The position numbers were made by a program, and so were the translations under genes. Below, one piece after another: positions 52,101 to 64,000 of a DNA stretch of 64,000 nucleotides. The notes under the pieces are model-generated. The model was not told the origin of the DNA, made no database searches, and saw only the letters and a program-made list of their open reading frames with translations. Source of the DNA: Caprimulgus europaeus (Eukaryota > Chordata > Aves > Caprimulgiformes > Caprimulgidae); assembly GCA_907165065.1 (NCBI GenBank), contig OU015534.1, positions 13,089,686-13,153,685 of the forward strand, written 5' to 3'. How positions within the stretch are numbered: position 1 is the stretch's first letter; each line of letters begins with the position of its first letter.

Positions 52101-54271
52101 AATACAAACAGGCAAGAGTCTGAGATGGTGAGAAATCTCTCTGTACTGAAGCAGAAAAGTATAAAACTGAAAGGACATTTTTATAAAACGGCTGTAAAAT
52201 GGCTCTGCTTATGCTAAATACCATTAAAACCACTAGACTGTTAAATGTTTTCTACACTGAAATTTACAATAAAACATGAAATGTCAAATGACACCCTTTG
52301 ACCACCATGAAGATAGGAGCTTCAGTATCACACTGGAAACCAAGATGGTGATTTTTATCATGGCTGACTGTAGAACAGGCTCCATGGCAAATGCAGATGT
52401 GCGCAAACAGGCTGTGACCCAGCATCACCTTCCCTTCTGTGGCACCTTCCCAGATGCACACTTGTGCACTGCCAGCAGAAAAGGGAGAAATTGCTTTGTG
52501 TTGTCTGTCATTGAACACCAGACTGAGCCAGAGAAACTACTCAGCAGATGATCAACCTACGATGTCCTTGTTCACAGTGGAGCACTTCGACCAGGAGTTG
52601 TCTTCAGAAATCAGGAAGACAGAAAGACACGAAACTACAGACAACCAATCCTAGTGTGTTCCAAACCAATGGATGGAAAACTGTAACAAGGAACAGAATG
52701 AACAGTCACAAATAAGATACATTGGCTAAGATGTAATGCAGGTTTTGCCTCACAAATCTATTTAGAGTCCTTCAAAGTCTCTGAAGAAAGTGGACAAGAA
52801 GATCCAGGTCATGAGTCCAGCTGGAGTTACACCATTAGTTTTGCAAGGTGTCTCTCAAAAGACTTCAAAGAAGCTATAGTACCACAGGATAAAAGAGAAG
52901 ATCCTTACCTATGGAACCCATCTGAACAGGAAATAAAGACTGAGAGGATACACAATCAGCTTAAGGTTACAAACAGAATTCCACAGGAAAACATCTCAAT
53001 ATATTTCTTCTGCTTTTCTGTACTCTTCCCTCAGCATCTACCACAGGTCACTCCTAGACATAGGATACAGGGGCTAGATTCTGTCTAAATAAATAAATAA
53101 AAATACCCAAAAAATGGTATCCAATGAACACCAACTTGTAGACTAAACCCCAGTTACAGTCTTGTCATACTCAGAATGTGCGAGGCAGCCACAAGATCTA
53201 ACACCAGTAACTGCATTCTCATTTTACTGAAAGCACTGTCAAAGCAGCTAGCTCAGATGGAGAGCAAGACTGGACCCTTTTTAACAGCCAAGGAAAGTCA
53301 TCCTAATAATTTGGTTTCTCAGAACAGGTTTATCTCCTTTAGCAGATGCCTAGTGATATTTAAATCTGCCAGCTTCTTTACACAACCCTGACAACTGTTA
53401 AGATAACATCAGTAGCTTTTAGGACACTAGACACTTCCTGAAGTGCAGGGAAGATAAAAGGAAGGATGCATATTTAGCGAGATACAAGGTTTTAGGACTT
53501 TGCCGACTTCACTTTGGCTGGCAGATCAGTTGGAGCCTGTTAGGATCCAAACATACAACATGATGCAAGCCTGTCAATAGCAAAACAAAGGAAATTTTGA
53601 AGAGGACCATTTGGTGCGGCTGAGTTTAAGGCAAGAACTTAAGCTATGTTTAAGTTTTACCAAAAAAGGCAAAATAAGTGAACAGACTTGTAACCTATGA
53701 GGATATGCTTCCTCCCATTGCATCTTTGCTGTAACCAAGCTGCACACCAAAGATAGGGACTACTGCAAAGAAAGGTACATAAAAGGATTGCACAAAATAC
53801 AAACATACATTGCTGTGATAGATTGATGGTCCTGTTTGCCATTCCACTTGCACTATAAAGACCAAGGGAGGTAAGGGGACCCTAAAATCATCACAATTTT
53901 GAGTCATAATATTCTGAGTTAGCAAGTTAACCCGATCAGGAAAACCAGTACAGAAAAAGTAACTTAACAAAAAACAAACAGTGGTATCTAATGCTTTGTA
54001 ATGTTCTTCACTGGTAAATATCAAAGCATTTCACAAAGGAAGTAAGTACCATTATACTGGAACTGGATATATAGGACAGAACCTAACCTTAAAATGCCCA
54101 CTACATGCAAAACCAGTGGACCTAGCCAGGCATTTAATATATGACAGCATTATTCCAGTAAGTCCCTTTGCAGGCAAGAAAGGAAATATATTTGCTATTT
54201 CAGATTAGTCAACTTTGACATAGGGACTAGTGTGACACTCCAGAAATCTCCCAAGTAAACCACAGTCCAGT
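49105..54271. other. intergenic DNA between convergent genes, part 1
   Basis: AT-rich sequence without a supported gene. It has short AATA-type simple repeats (near 50237-50251 and 53088-53102) and no recognisable interspersed repeat. A further AATAAA at 49935-49940 could serve a longer ST6GALNAC5 transcript. Open frames are under 100 codons and unrecognised. Confidence 0.7.
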
Positions 54272-54424
54272 GGAAGGAAGGAAGGAAGGGAGGGAGGGAG
54301 GGAGGGAGGGAGGGAGGGAGGGAGGGAGGGAGGGAGGGAGGGAGGGAGGAAGGAAGGAAGGAAGGAAGGAAGGAAGGAAGGAAGGAAGGAAGGAAGGAAG
54401 GAAGGAAGGAAGGAAGGAAGGAAA
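54272..54424. repeat. compound (GGAA)n-(GGGA)n-(GGAA)n microsatellite
   Basis: A pure purine tract on the plus strand: four GGAA units, then about 15 GGGA units, then about 19 GGAA units, with almost no interruption. The apparent Lys-Glu-Gly-Arg and Pro-Ser-Phe-Leu open frames on the two strands are products of the repeat, not proteins. Repeat number may be wrong in the assembly, because long tetranucleotide tracts collapse easily. Confidence 0.98.
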
Positions 54425-57400
54425 AGTTAAATCTAAAATTTGCATGGGGAAGAAGACACAGCACAATCAAACACCAATAGATGTACATCTTTATAAACTT
54501 TGAAATGAAAGCTTAAACACTATTAATTTAATCATTAAATCACACAGAAATCCTCACTAAGAGAGAAAAAGTAACTTTTTTTAAAGAACTTGCAAGTGAA
54601 ATCAGTGCTATGAAATACTGATTTCACAGTATGTTATACAGCATATACAAGTTTTCATCATAAAACACCAACACTTTCAAGATGCACTTCCCTACAGCAT
54701 ATTATTTTTAAAAGCAGGGATAACAGAGTGCACACAACAGAGGATATTATCCTCAAGAAATAAGTTTCCTCTTTTTTTTTTTTTAATAGATTTGTCTTTC
54801 ACCACTTAAAAAATGCAAAAACTATTATGCACGTTATTGTACAGAAGTGTTGAAGTAATGGTTGAGAAGACACATTTTCATTATATACGCTGCTATTTTC
54901 TCTAGTTCATAACTTTATAGTTAGATTAGTCTCATGGGTGAAATATTTTATGCTTGTCCTCAGTCTAAAGGTGAATCGGTCTGGAAGCATGATAAAATTC
55001 TACCAGGTCACACACAGCTCTGTGACACAGACAGAGCCGGAAGATCTGTACACAGGGACACTGAGTTTTCTGACACCCCCAATCTTTGTCCCCGAATTGT
55101 ACAATATGCAAAGGTTGTCATCTCTCCAAATGCTGCTGACTCCATGAAATTCACCATTCCCACTTCATTAATTGCCTTCCACATTTCTACTTTTATCAAG
55201 TCCAAATAATCCTGAACTTGTAGAAGCTTTTCAGTTCACAACACAACAAAGTACTGGATCAAATCTAACTATTTACCAGCAACTGCCAGCTTCTCATTTC
55301 CCCATCTACATTGAAAGGGCAATCAGCTCAGTTTTTGGAAGTCTTCACACCAGGAACTTCTTTTTATTCCTTCCCTCTAAGCATCCGTCAAAGAACAGAA
55401 AGAAGCAGCTCTCAAGCTTCAAAAAAACAACTTGAATGACATGCTGTTGGTATCAGGACTGCCAGGGCTGCAGACTTCACTTTTGGCCTCACTGAGACAG
55501 TTAGTCCTTCAAATCTCCCCTCCATACTGAGGAATGCAGTACACCACCTCCCTGTCCTCAGCACTTTGCAAACGTTCTCCACCCACGATAAATGCACAGC
55601 TGACCCTGGTCTTTGCTCCTTCACAAATCACTCATTTAGTGCTATGTGCAACTCAGCCCTGCTTTAGCATGCAATGATGCCCAGCTGAAGGCACATTAGA
55701 CCACAAGATCCATTCATTTCCACTGCATTTCGTGGATGTGGTACCAGAGAATGGAAATCCCTGACTACTGAAACAAGATGGGCTCAATTTGCAGATACTC
55801 AGCAACAGAATTAGAACCAGATTACATTTGCTTTTCTGTAGTCAATAATGGAGACCAGCTTTTAGTGAGAAAAAAACATCAACCAACCAACCTACCTCCC
55901 TTCCCCCCCACCCTCCCAAAAAAGAGAGTCCACTCCCCAGAAGAAATACTCTATTGCTAATGGTATTTGTAAAGATACTTTTGAACAGTCTGTGATCTTT
56001 GCTTATGCTGAGACGACACCATTTCATGGTGACATTCACATAAATGTAACAAGATTTAGCTGGTACAGACCAATGAAACACTGATAGTCTCATCAGTACT
56101 TGGGCTTCTTCACTGATTTTTGTGGGAATCTCACTTCTCAGTCTGTTACAGAAGCATAGAGTCAAGTAAACGTTTGGGCATGGTCATAAAAAACAGGGTT
56201 CTCAAATTTATGCAGCATTTCATAGACATTTCAGAAATCAAATGAAGTGCAGAGGCATGGGAGAATGTGTGTGAGTATAAACCTGCTGTTAACTTACCAT
56301 TTCTTCAGTTCAATAACAGTAATACATTTCAATATGTGATTCCAAAAGAGAGCTGAAAAACTGAAATGAAACAACTTATATTTTCATTATCCATAAGTAT
56401 TCTAAACAATGCCTATGAAACCCACTGCAAGACCTGTCAATGCAGTTACATAGTATGGGGTGCAGACATGAACACACAAAATTTTGCAAGCATGGGCATG
56501 CTTGAGTCACAGACCTGTCTATATAGACTCACAAAATGCTGAAATTTAATCCTGCTCTAGAAGTTTCTGTGCAAAGAAACATCAAGAAACTGCTGTCTGG
56601 CTTGTTTTCTGGATTCCATTAAAAAGATCATCTGTGCACAACAGAGGAAGCATCTATACTGCACAAGCACACTGTTTGGCATGGAAAACAAAATAGTTTG
56701 TGAGGGAGAATGACCTGGCTGGTTCCCAGAGCCCACATGCCAAAATGAGTCTGAAGGGCTCTCAGGGAAAATTAAAAGATTACTAACTTAAACTAATTTA
56801 CAGACAATTCTGTGACATTTCTATACCTGCTTTCAGATTATAACTATTCAAGGATTAAAAGTTACCACTCTACAGAAAATACCATGTCGTAAGTGTAGTA
56901 CAGGCAACTTTATGACAACTCTGAGAACGATCTGTTTCATCTCCTCATTTTGTACATATAAAAATGTTAGAAATGCCTGTAGCATAGTTTGCTGCATTCC
57001 AGTCAAATTGTTGTTCTCACTTCAATTTAATCACCTTCACAGGCACACTTACTGAGTGCTTCTATTCATAAATTGCATTTTAATAACCCACCTAATTGCC
57101 TCCATTTCCCCAGGCAGATAAGCTTTTAAAAGGACTGCATCTTTGGTATCTTCTGCTACTTGCAAAATTCACCTGAGTTCTGTTGATGTTTCTATCACTT
57201 GCTGCAAAAGGTGGCTTAAAGAGGGAAATAGAATATGGTCTGAGGAGTCTGAGTAAGTGTAATTGCAACTGAAGCAAGGCACAAAGCTCTATCAACTTCA
57301 CTTAGCCACTTATTGAAGTGTGACAAAACTTGCCTATAAAAAAAAATTTGATTTAAAATATTTGTTACAATTGAAAAAGAGTATCAAAGGCTGGATTAAA

Positions 57401-59125
57401 AAATGAAAGCTAAGCAAATCCTCTAAGAAATTCCATAGGATTCATTTCTATACTGTGTCACTAAAGCACTCAAAGGTGTCTACATATTTCTATAGTGTGT
57501 CTCTGCATTTCTATGCAGTCTGTCCACAATAGGTCTTAGTTGATTCATTAGAAATAGCTGGGGGGCAGGGGGGAAGTTCTTCTCATTTTAAGTAAAGTCC
57601 CCATTGCATCAGATTTTGGATACAAAGTCATTGCTTATGAAGGGTGCTACACAAAGAAACAACCCCAAAGCCCAACAGACTGTGGAGAGATCCAGAGATC
57701 CAGCACTTAGGCACACTGTTCAGACCCGTTCCACTCCTCCCTCTCTGAGGGAGGCACTTTAACCCTTCGCATTAAGTTGCGGTGCTATTGGCAGGGGATA
57801 CTTGTGCATCAGCTATACAAAAACTTCTCATCAACAAACCGGGAAGAAATCTCTAGCATTATTTATCACAGAATAGCAGTTTACAGAACTACAAGGACAA
57901 TGATGTAGAAATGCTTTTGTTTTAAATACAGATTAATTCCTATTCCTGGTTCTTAGTACATGCTACTGAAAACAATTCCCACTGTTCACCAAAAAGCGCA
58001 CCAGAAGGTTCTCAGTACCATAACTTTATAGTGAGGTAGAGGTGTAGCAGGCAAGCATTTACCTCCTGATTTTGTACCTTTATCCTCTCCAAGCCTAGAA
58101 GATGTATGAAGAATAAAAAAAAAAGTTTTTAATACTCAAGAGATGTACTACGCTGCTGCTTTTATTGTCCTCCAGCATTAGCCCTTAGACACAGTGGGAA
58201 GCCTCAATGGCTGCCTTCTCTGTAGCCCTCCCAGTCAGCGTATACACACAGCTCTCCAACAGGTTTGCTACCCCTAACCCAAGGTGATGATGCCACAATT
58301 AATCTGAAAGAGAACAAAAAAGGACAACAAAAATGTTTAAGCACTCAAATTTCTATGTTCTGTGCAATATGGACATGCTCAATACCATATTCTAAGAAAA
58401 ATATATTGTCTGTGATATTATGTGTGATTAACAAATAATTCCTAATAACTTCTAGAGATACATATCTAGCATTTACACCATATCTGCATCGTGTAAGCTT
58501 TATTACGATTAAGCTAGAGAGCAGGTTCCAAAAGCGTACTGCAAAAGCTTCTCCTTGCTGACAGACTTGTTTCTATACATGCGCAAATTTGCTCTTCTTT
58601 TCACTAGTATCAGTATATTATACAGACAAATCTTCTAGCATACATTCATCAGTAAACATCCAAGAAGAACAAATCAATATGCCAAAACAGAATTTACAAA
58701 ACCTAGGTGGATAAAGCTCATTTTCCAAGGGCTCAGAAACTACAGAATATAAGAGTACAATTTATAACATTTTTCATCCTGATGCCAGAGTCAATTTTCT
58801 TCTGTGCAAAAATCCAGTGCACTGAAAATCCTGAAAGTATCCAAATCTATATTGTATGTAATAAAATACAACACCTGTGAAAGATTCCTAATGGACATAA
58901 TGAAGTCATAGTTTCACTTTTTTTGTCATTTTTAAGTAGGTTCAGTGAAGTCATCATGTATTTTTGTTTCACTTTCACTAATTCCTAGAATCCGAGACTC
59001 AAGACTGCCTAAGGTGAAAGGATTGATTTAAGGGATGTGTTTAACAGTAAAGGAAAAAGAAAAAGTAAATCAATATATTCTAGAGTATTTTTATTTTTGT
59101 GAAGAAAGCTTTCAATACATCATGT
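54425..59125. other. intergenic DNA between convergent genes, part 2
   Basis: AT-rich sequence with T or A homopolymers (for example 54772-54783) and no supported gene. Open frames of up to 107 codons (minus, 55842-56165) show no recognisable domain. The stretch includes the terminal flank downstream of PIGK. Confidence 0.7.
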
Positions 59126-59129
59126 CAAA

Positions 59130-59587
59130 GTCTGCAAAGTGGCTTAAGTTTTTATTGATAAAATGACATCTTGAATAACATTCTGCACAATGTCTAGTTC
59201 TTTAGTGATAGGCTGACTACTTCTGAGATTTACTTCCAAGCATGGGGGAAAGAATTTGCCCATTTACAATCAACCTCAAAATTCTGTTATTGTTTTTAGG
59301 TCCTCTCTCTTTTTTAAGTTTAGCCAGAGAGAAAAATTGCTCAGAAAAGCATTCAAATATGTTTAAAACAAGACAAAGTAAAAAAAACCCAAAACCCCTA
59401 ACATTAAACCCATTTGTTAGACCTTTAGAAAAAGGGGTAGAAGAGATGACTCCAAAAGAACCTTGAGAAGTGAGATCTCAACACTGTTTTTCACTACAAC
59501 CATAACACATAGCACTCTGTATGAGTCCTCAGATGACACCAATGAATCCAAAGCAGCAGCCAATGCACTCATGTTGCTCGCTGGAAT
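59130..59587 (-). other. PIGK: PIGK 3' UTR (extent inferred)
   Basis: Sequence after the PIGK stop codon on the minus strand, up to the expected cleavage zone of the AATAAA at 59151-59156. A second minus-strand AATAAA at 59090-59095 could give a slightly longer transcript. This makes a 3' UTR of about 460 nt. Confidence 0.6.
59151..59156 (-). terminator. PIGK: candidate PIGK polyadenylation signal
   Basis: TTTATT on the plus strand reads AATAAA on the minus strand, in the context TATCAATAAAAACTTAAG, about 430 nt beyond the stop. Another copy at 59090-59095 is the fallback. Confidence 0.55.
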
Positions 59588-59704
59588 TCAGAAGATGTGT
59601 TTCATGTGCTTGATTCCATATGTTTTGAAGAAAACCATGATGATCAGTGCCCAGAGTCCCAAAATAAATCCTCCAGGAGGATGCCAGTCCTTTTGTTTTG
59701 GTTT
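59588..59704 (-). CDS. PIGK: PIGK last coding exon (GPI transamidase C-terminal anchor)
   Basis: On the minus strand, a long T tract then CCCTCCCACCCCCCAG forms a textbook acceptor. It is followed by 38 codons and the TGA at 59588-59590. The encoded end is KPKQKDWHPPGG, then the hydrophobic FILGLWALIIMVFF, then the basic tail KTYGIKHMKHIF. This is nearly identical to the C-terminus of PIGK (GPI8) as I recall it. PIGK is the Cys-protease-fold catalytic subunit of GPI transamidase, which cleaves the C-terminal signal of proproteins and attaches the GPI anchor in the ER. Only the membrane anchor and cytosolic tail are encoded here; the catalytic His and Cys lie in upstream exons beyond 64000. 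The exon starts at a codon boundary. It lies inside an unrelated longer open frame, so the start was set from the splice site. Confidence 0.95.
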   Translation of the reverse strand, partial: KPKQKDWHPPGGFILGLWALIIMVFFKTYGIKHMKHIF

Positions 59705-62700
59705 CTGGGGGGTGGGAGGGAAAGAAAAAAAAAAAAAAAAGATGAAGTAATTTGTACTTAGTTTTCACATTAAACAGGCACTGTGTTTAACAAGAAATCC
59801 CTGCAGTAGAGAAAAATACCAGTAAGTTATATTTCTTCATAAAGTAGAAGCATCTTTCTTGTTGTGGTAGAAAGGCAGATGGGAGGTGAGCTGCTGCTCA
59901 ACCAAGGAGGTTAAATACCACAAAAAGGCCCCTAGAACTGTGACCGAGTCACCACTTTGACAGTGCGTATCAACGTTGTGGGACAAGTTCAGACTCATTT
60001 GTTTGGACAGAATTTCTCATATCTGGTCTCATGGTAATACAAGAGAAAAACACTGTGAGTACAAAAAAACAGTTCCTACAAGTGAAAATGTGAAAGAGAA
60101 AAGACAGTGTTGCTTTTCCACTACCTCAAGTGTTTTCTACAGTCCTTTTGTACTCAGAACTATGTGAATAAACAGATATCTAACCACATAAGGAGCTAAG
60201 ATTCATTATTATGGGAATATCATAAAACAAAACAGGATTGTTTTTAATGTCAGTCAATTTCCCAGGGGCCTCATTGAGTCTAACTGCCTTTCCTTAATGT
60301 AGAAATATCTTCTGCAATTCAAAATACCTGTCCCTTCAACAATTTTTTCATCTTCAGTCAAAAGCAATACACTGCAATTTGTTAAGGCCTTTTCTATCTC
60401 ACACTTAGCAGTAAGATGAGATAAAACTTGTCTGTCCCCTTCTTTCTCATATTTAAAAAAAAATTCAGATACTCCATATTCAATGAGAAATGGACTGTAG
60501 AAGATAAAAGCTGCTACGTGCCCCAAGATCTGTCTCTGAGGCTAAGAACAAGGTGAAGTTACATGAATGCAAAATTTTAGTTAAGAATATCATGACAAAA
60601 TATCAGAATTACAGTATTTAGAAGTAAAACTCAGTCCCTCATGCCTGTGCCTACTCCTGCCCTCAGCAGGTATGTTTTACACATCTCGGCAGACAGAGAT
60701 GATTTACTATTACAATAATAAATAGTGAAGTGCTTGCTGAGCTTTTTATTTCTGCCTTGCTGGAAGATTTGCACTATTTTGTCCTTGTATAGAATGAGAC
60801 ACAAGGGGCAGAGAATATGTTGGTTTTATTGCACTTAAGTCAAATTTAAAATTTTCAGTCTGCCGGGTTAATAACTACTACAAAAGATGGTATTGTTTCA
60901 ATTTCTGCATGAATCTGCATACGGAAGCTTGTCATTCCCCACTAAATGTACCAGGTGGCTGGTGAACTTTAATGCAATAAGGAACAGTTTGCAGCGTCTG
61001 TTCTTTCCAAACAGCTTTTCTATCAACAAGAAAACAATGTTTGTTGATTGCTCAGCTCCTATTTTCTAAGCTACACCATTTTAGCTTTAGGATTTTTTCT
61101 TTAAGTACAATGCTTGCAATTAAAAAAAATAAACAGCTATGTCACCCGAGACCCAAAGAACCTGGTACTCTGAAATATTCATAATTTTACTCTGATACAG
61201 GAATCACAGAACCAGCATTGTAATTTACATCAACAATAACAAAACCAAAGATACAGGCAGAGATGGTGTCTATATATGCAAACTACTCAGTTTCCTAAGA
61301 AGCGCTCATCAGCTGCAGTGTACGTGCTGTTGGTAATCTCCACCTTGCAGATATTCACTACCACACACCTCCACATAAACATCTCAGAAAATCAACTCTG
61401 CATGTTCAAAAAGGCTGCCAGAACACCTCACCTCTGAAAGTAACAGCACATGACACTTCCCCACACAAAGGAACTTTCTTGTTTAAATCCTCCTAATTAA
61501 CCCGTAACTTCATATGCATATTGCAGTGCCCGTTTCATCAATCTCTTTGTACTATCAATCTTTCCTTTCTTGGATCTCAGACAAATTCCTTACCACAAAG
61601 TGGCACCTGACCCTTCTAGACAAATGACTTCAATTTGCAGTCAGTGACACTAAAAGCCTCTCTCTCCCTATTTTGTATAGAACACGTAATTTAATTTCTT
61701 TAAAGAATTTATATGAATAAATATTTATAAGATGATCTATGAGTATGGTTTTACATTTTGTCATGCCATGTACTGAAGCCTCCATGGAATTCCACAAGCA
61801 AACGGATGCCAGTGCAGCAGCAGCTCTGTGCTGGGAAATCAAGGACATACCTACAGTCAGTTTAAAGCCATGGGATGCAATGTTAAAATGTGAATGATCA
61901 AAAATATGAAGGCATGTAAAAAAAATATGTGAGACTACACAAGAGCTACATGCTTCATCATCTTAAAAATAAATTATCTTAATGAGAAATATTTACAGAC
62001 ACAGAAACTGAAATCTACGCATAAATATTAAACCAGAATGAAAGGGCAAAGAGATGCAACTCTATTGTATATCTGCAAGTCAACAGTGAAGTTAATTGAC
62101 CACAAAATTATATTGAAATATGCCAGTATTTTCCACTGGCATAGACATCAAAACCTTCAGAATACCTAAAAGGCAATCACACAGATTCGTCTTTAAACCT
62201 ACAAAGTATACCTGCAAGAGCTGAAATATGCAATTTTCTTTAAATTAACTTGGTCATAGATTCCCAAGAAAGTTCATCATTGAAATAAAAATGTAATTAG
62301 TTTTTGAATTGACAAGTTCATTCTTCTAAATCATAAGGAATGTAACATAGAAAACTTCAGTAACAAGAAGTTATTGACCAGCTGAGCACATCAGCTAAGC
62401 AGCACTGAAGTTCCTTTACAAAGAGGTGCATTTTGCACCTGTGAAGCACACCCACCGACATGTAAGATGGAGTCGCTACTTCCATAAATTATGCCAGCAA
62501 ATTGGACTTGTCCCATAGGCTGGCAGAGAGCTTTCAGGCAGCACCGTTACAACAGCAAACCCAACAACTCCTTCCCCTTGGCACAGCTGTGTCACTACCA
62601 CAAGCACTGCCGGTGCACCTGTGTGCGCGAGGAAGCGCGGCAGCACTCTGCGCTGTCTCAGCTGCGCCAGCAACGATGCTTCATGAAGCCAGAGGCCAAG

Positions 62701-64000
62701 GCGGGATGCCCTTTTATAAACATACATGAGCCTCAACTGTACTGCTGCAAAAGCTGCTTTGAGTATTTTGAGTGGGCAGGCAGGGAACACTGACAGAGAT
62801 CTCTCCTAATAGGAAAAACTATTAAAGTAAGAATCACTTTAACAGCAAATTAAAACGTTTCCTTTTTAGATCCACATACGGGAAAAAGGTTTAGAAAAGA
62901 CAGAAATTCTTTCTACGTTTATACCAGTTCTGTGGCCATAAGCAATCTCTAGATAAACTGTCCCTTTATATCAATTTTTGAGGTCTGAACAGAAAGCATT
63001 ATTGAATATAAACTTTATCTCAGATTCCTAAAAAAACATTCAGTATTTATCCCATGAACTTTGCCTAGTTCAGGGTCTTATCCCAACAAATACCTGTGAA
63101 AGCCAGGCAGTTTGTGAAAGGCAGGCATTTCTCACTTGAGAGAAAATGCTAAACAGGCAAAAAAAAATGTTAAGTATTGCAGTATTTTATTGCAGTATTT
63201 TAATTTGCAATTAATTATGTATCTTTATTATGCCTAAACTGATGTGAGAGTGTGTACTATTAGAAGACTACAGATTGGCTGCAGTACTGACAAATTATGC
63301 ATAACTTGCTCATATTTGGGACTGGTCTGGAGGAGCAGAGGCAGTAGCTCTTTTGGCTCAAGTTGAATTTTGTTGTTGTAGTACCCTTCTAAGGACTCAG
63401 TATTCCAAGTACCGCTTCTGTAACTGACACATTTAGGTTTTGTGATCTACACCACAAGAAAACCCCATTATAAGCACCCTCTTTACCCCCACAATAATAG
63501 CAGTAACACATAGGTGAAATGCATACATAAAATGGTACAACGTGTCATGAACAAATACATTTAGCTAGCTTAAGGGCTAGTCATTATTGAATTGCTAGAG
63601 ATTCTAAATTAAAAAGATAGGTAGCTAAGCAACAGCAAGCTTCCTCCTGTGAGCAGTTTTCTGTTGTATGCTCTCTAGTTCTGGTAGGCTCATTATCCAG
63701 TGGAACTTAGAAACAGTTAACAGAGAGTTGCTCCAAGTACTGTAATTAAGGAGAGGATAAAACAGTGTATTTTCAAACTGGATGGGTCTGTAGGGACCCA
63801 AATGGAAAGTATCCAAGACTTTCATTGAAGGTGTTTCATAAAACATGCAATACTTGTTACTCCAATTAAAATGAGTTTTATGGAAAAAATAATAAAAAAG
63901 TATTAAAGCTGAAGTAGTAATTAGATTAAGAATGGCTTGAATTTAAAATGTTACATCAGAACAGAAATAAGATCTGAAACATAATGTATTAACATTTCAC
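59705..64000 (-). other. PIGK: PIGK last intron (continues past the window)
   Basis: Minus-strand intron preceding the last PIGK exon. I searched it for the expected preceding exon (the lumenal linker before KPK, ending in an IIHQ-like sequence in mammals) and did not find it, so the intron is at least 4.3 kb. The acceptor's pyrimidine tract is the A17-rich run at 59727-59743 as read on the plus strand. A GC-richer patch at about 62500-62790 has overlapping open frames on both strands (100 codons plus, 104 minus), none recognisable. No mobile element identified. Confidence 0.8.

Noticed and set aside
54195-54503. Open frames of about 77-97 codons made of Pro-Ser-Phe-Leu or Lys-Glu-Gly-Arg repeats
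   Set aside because: They are translations of the GGAA/GGGA microsatellite and carry no independent coding evidence.
60254-60526. 90-codon minus-strand frame followed by a donor-like CAG/GTATTT near 60327, considered as the preceding PIGK exon
   Set aside because: The encoded TEDEKIVEGTG sequence does not match the lumenal linker expected before the last PIGK exon, and no acceptor fits.
62476-62793. Overlapping 100- and 104-codon frames on both strands in a GC-richer patch
   Set aside because: Cys-, Leu- and Ala-rich products with no recognisable motif; a compositional effect in a PIGK intron.
1-64000. Retroviral or LTR fossils, DNA transposons, CRISPR arrays, tRNA, rRNA and snRNA genes
   Set aside because: Looked for by characteristic motifs on both strands; nothing supportable was seen.

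Overview
This is a vertebrate nuclear window, almost certainly from a bird. It carries two unrelated host genes with typical vertebrate GT-AG exons and long AT-rich introns. The only clearly recognisable interspersed repeat is a 5'-truncated CR1 LINE at about 24003-24430, and such low repeat density with CR1 as the identifiable family is characteristic of avian genomes. The species cannot be settled from this sequence.

Layout. Positions 1-35073 are upstream intron of ST6GALNAC5 (+ strand); the 5' exons, encoding the cytoplasmic tail, membrane anchor and stem, lie before the window. Three coding exons follow at 35074-35483, 40411-40518 and 47586-47817. Together they encode the last 249 residues of an alpha-N-acetylgalactosaminide alpha-2,6-sialyltransferase, including sialylmotifs L, S, III and VS. 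A 3' UTR of roughly 1.3 kb follows, ending near a polyadenylation signal at 49077-49082. About 10 kb of intergenic DNA (49105-59125) comes next, with a 153-bp GGAA/GGGA compound microsatellite. On the minus strand, 59588-59704 is the last coding exon of PIGK (GPI-anchor transamidase catalytic subunit). It encodes the C-terminal membrane anchor and tail, and its 3' UTR extends to about 59130. The remainder to 64000 is PIGK intron.

The two genes converge tail to tail, the same order and orientation as I recall for human 1p31. One encodes a Golgi glycolipid sialyltransferase and the other an ER-membrane GPI-transamidase subunit; nothing in the sequence links their functions.

I found no previously undescribed system. 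The observations most worth a second look are the symmetric 108-nt exon that encodes sialylmotif S, several intronic stretches that look like conserved regulatory DNA, two compact inverted repeats near the left edge, the compound purine microsatellite, and two GC-rich islands in the AT-rich intron. No RNA gene, CRISPR array, retroviral fossil or DNA transposon could be supported.
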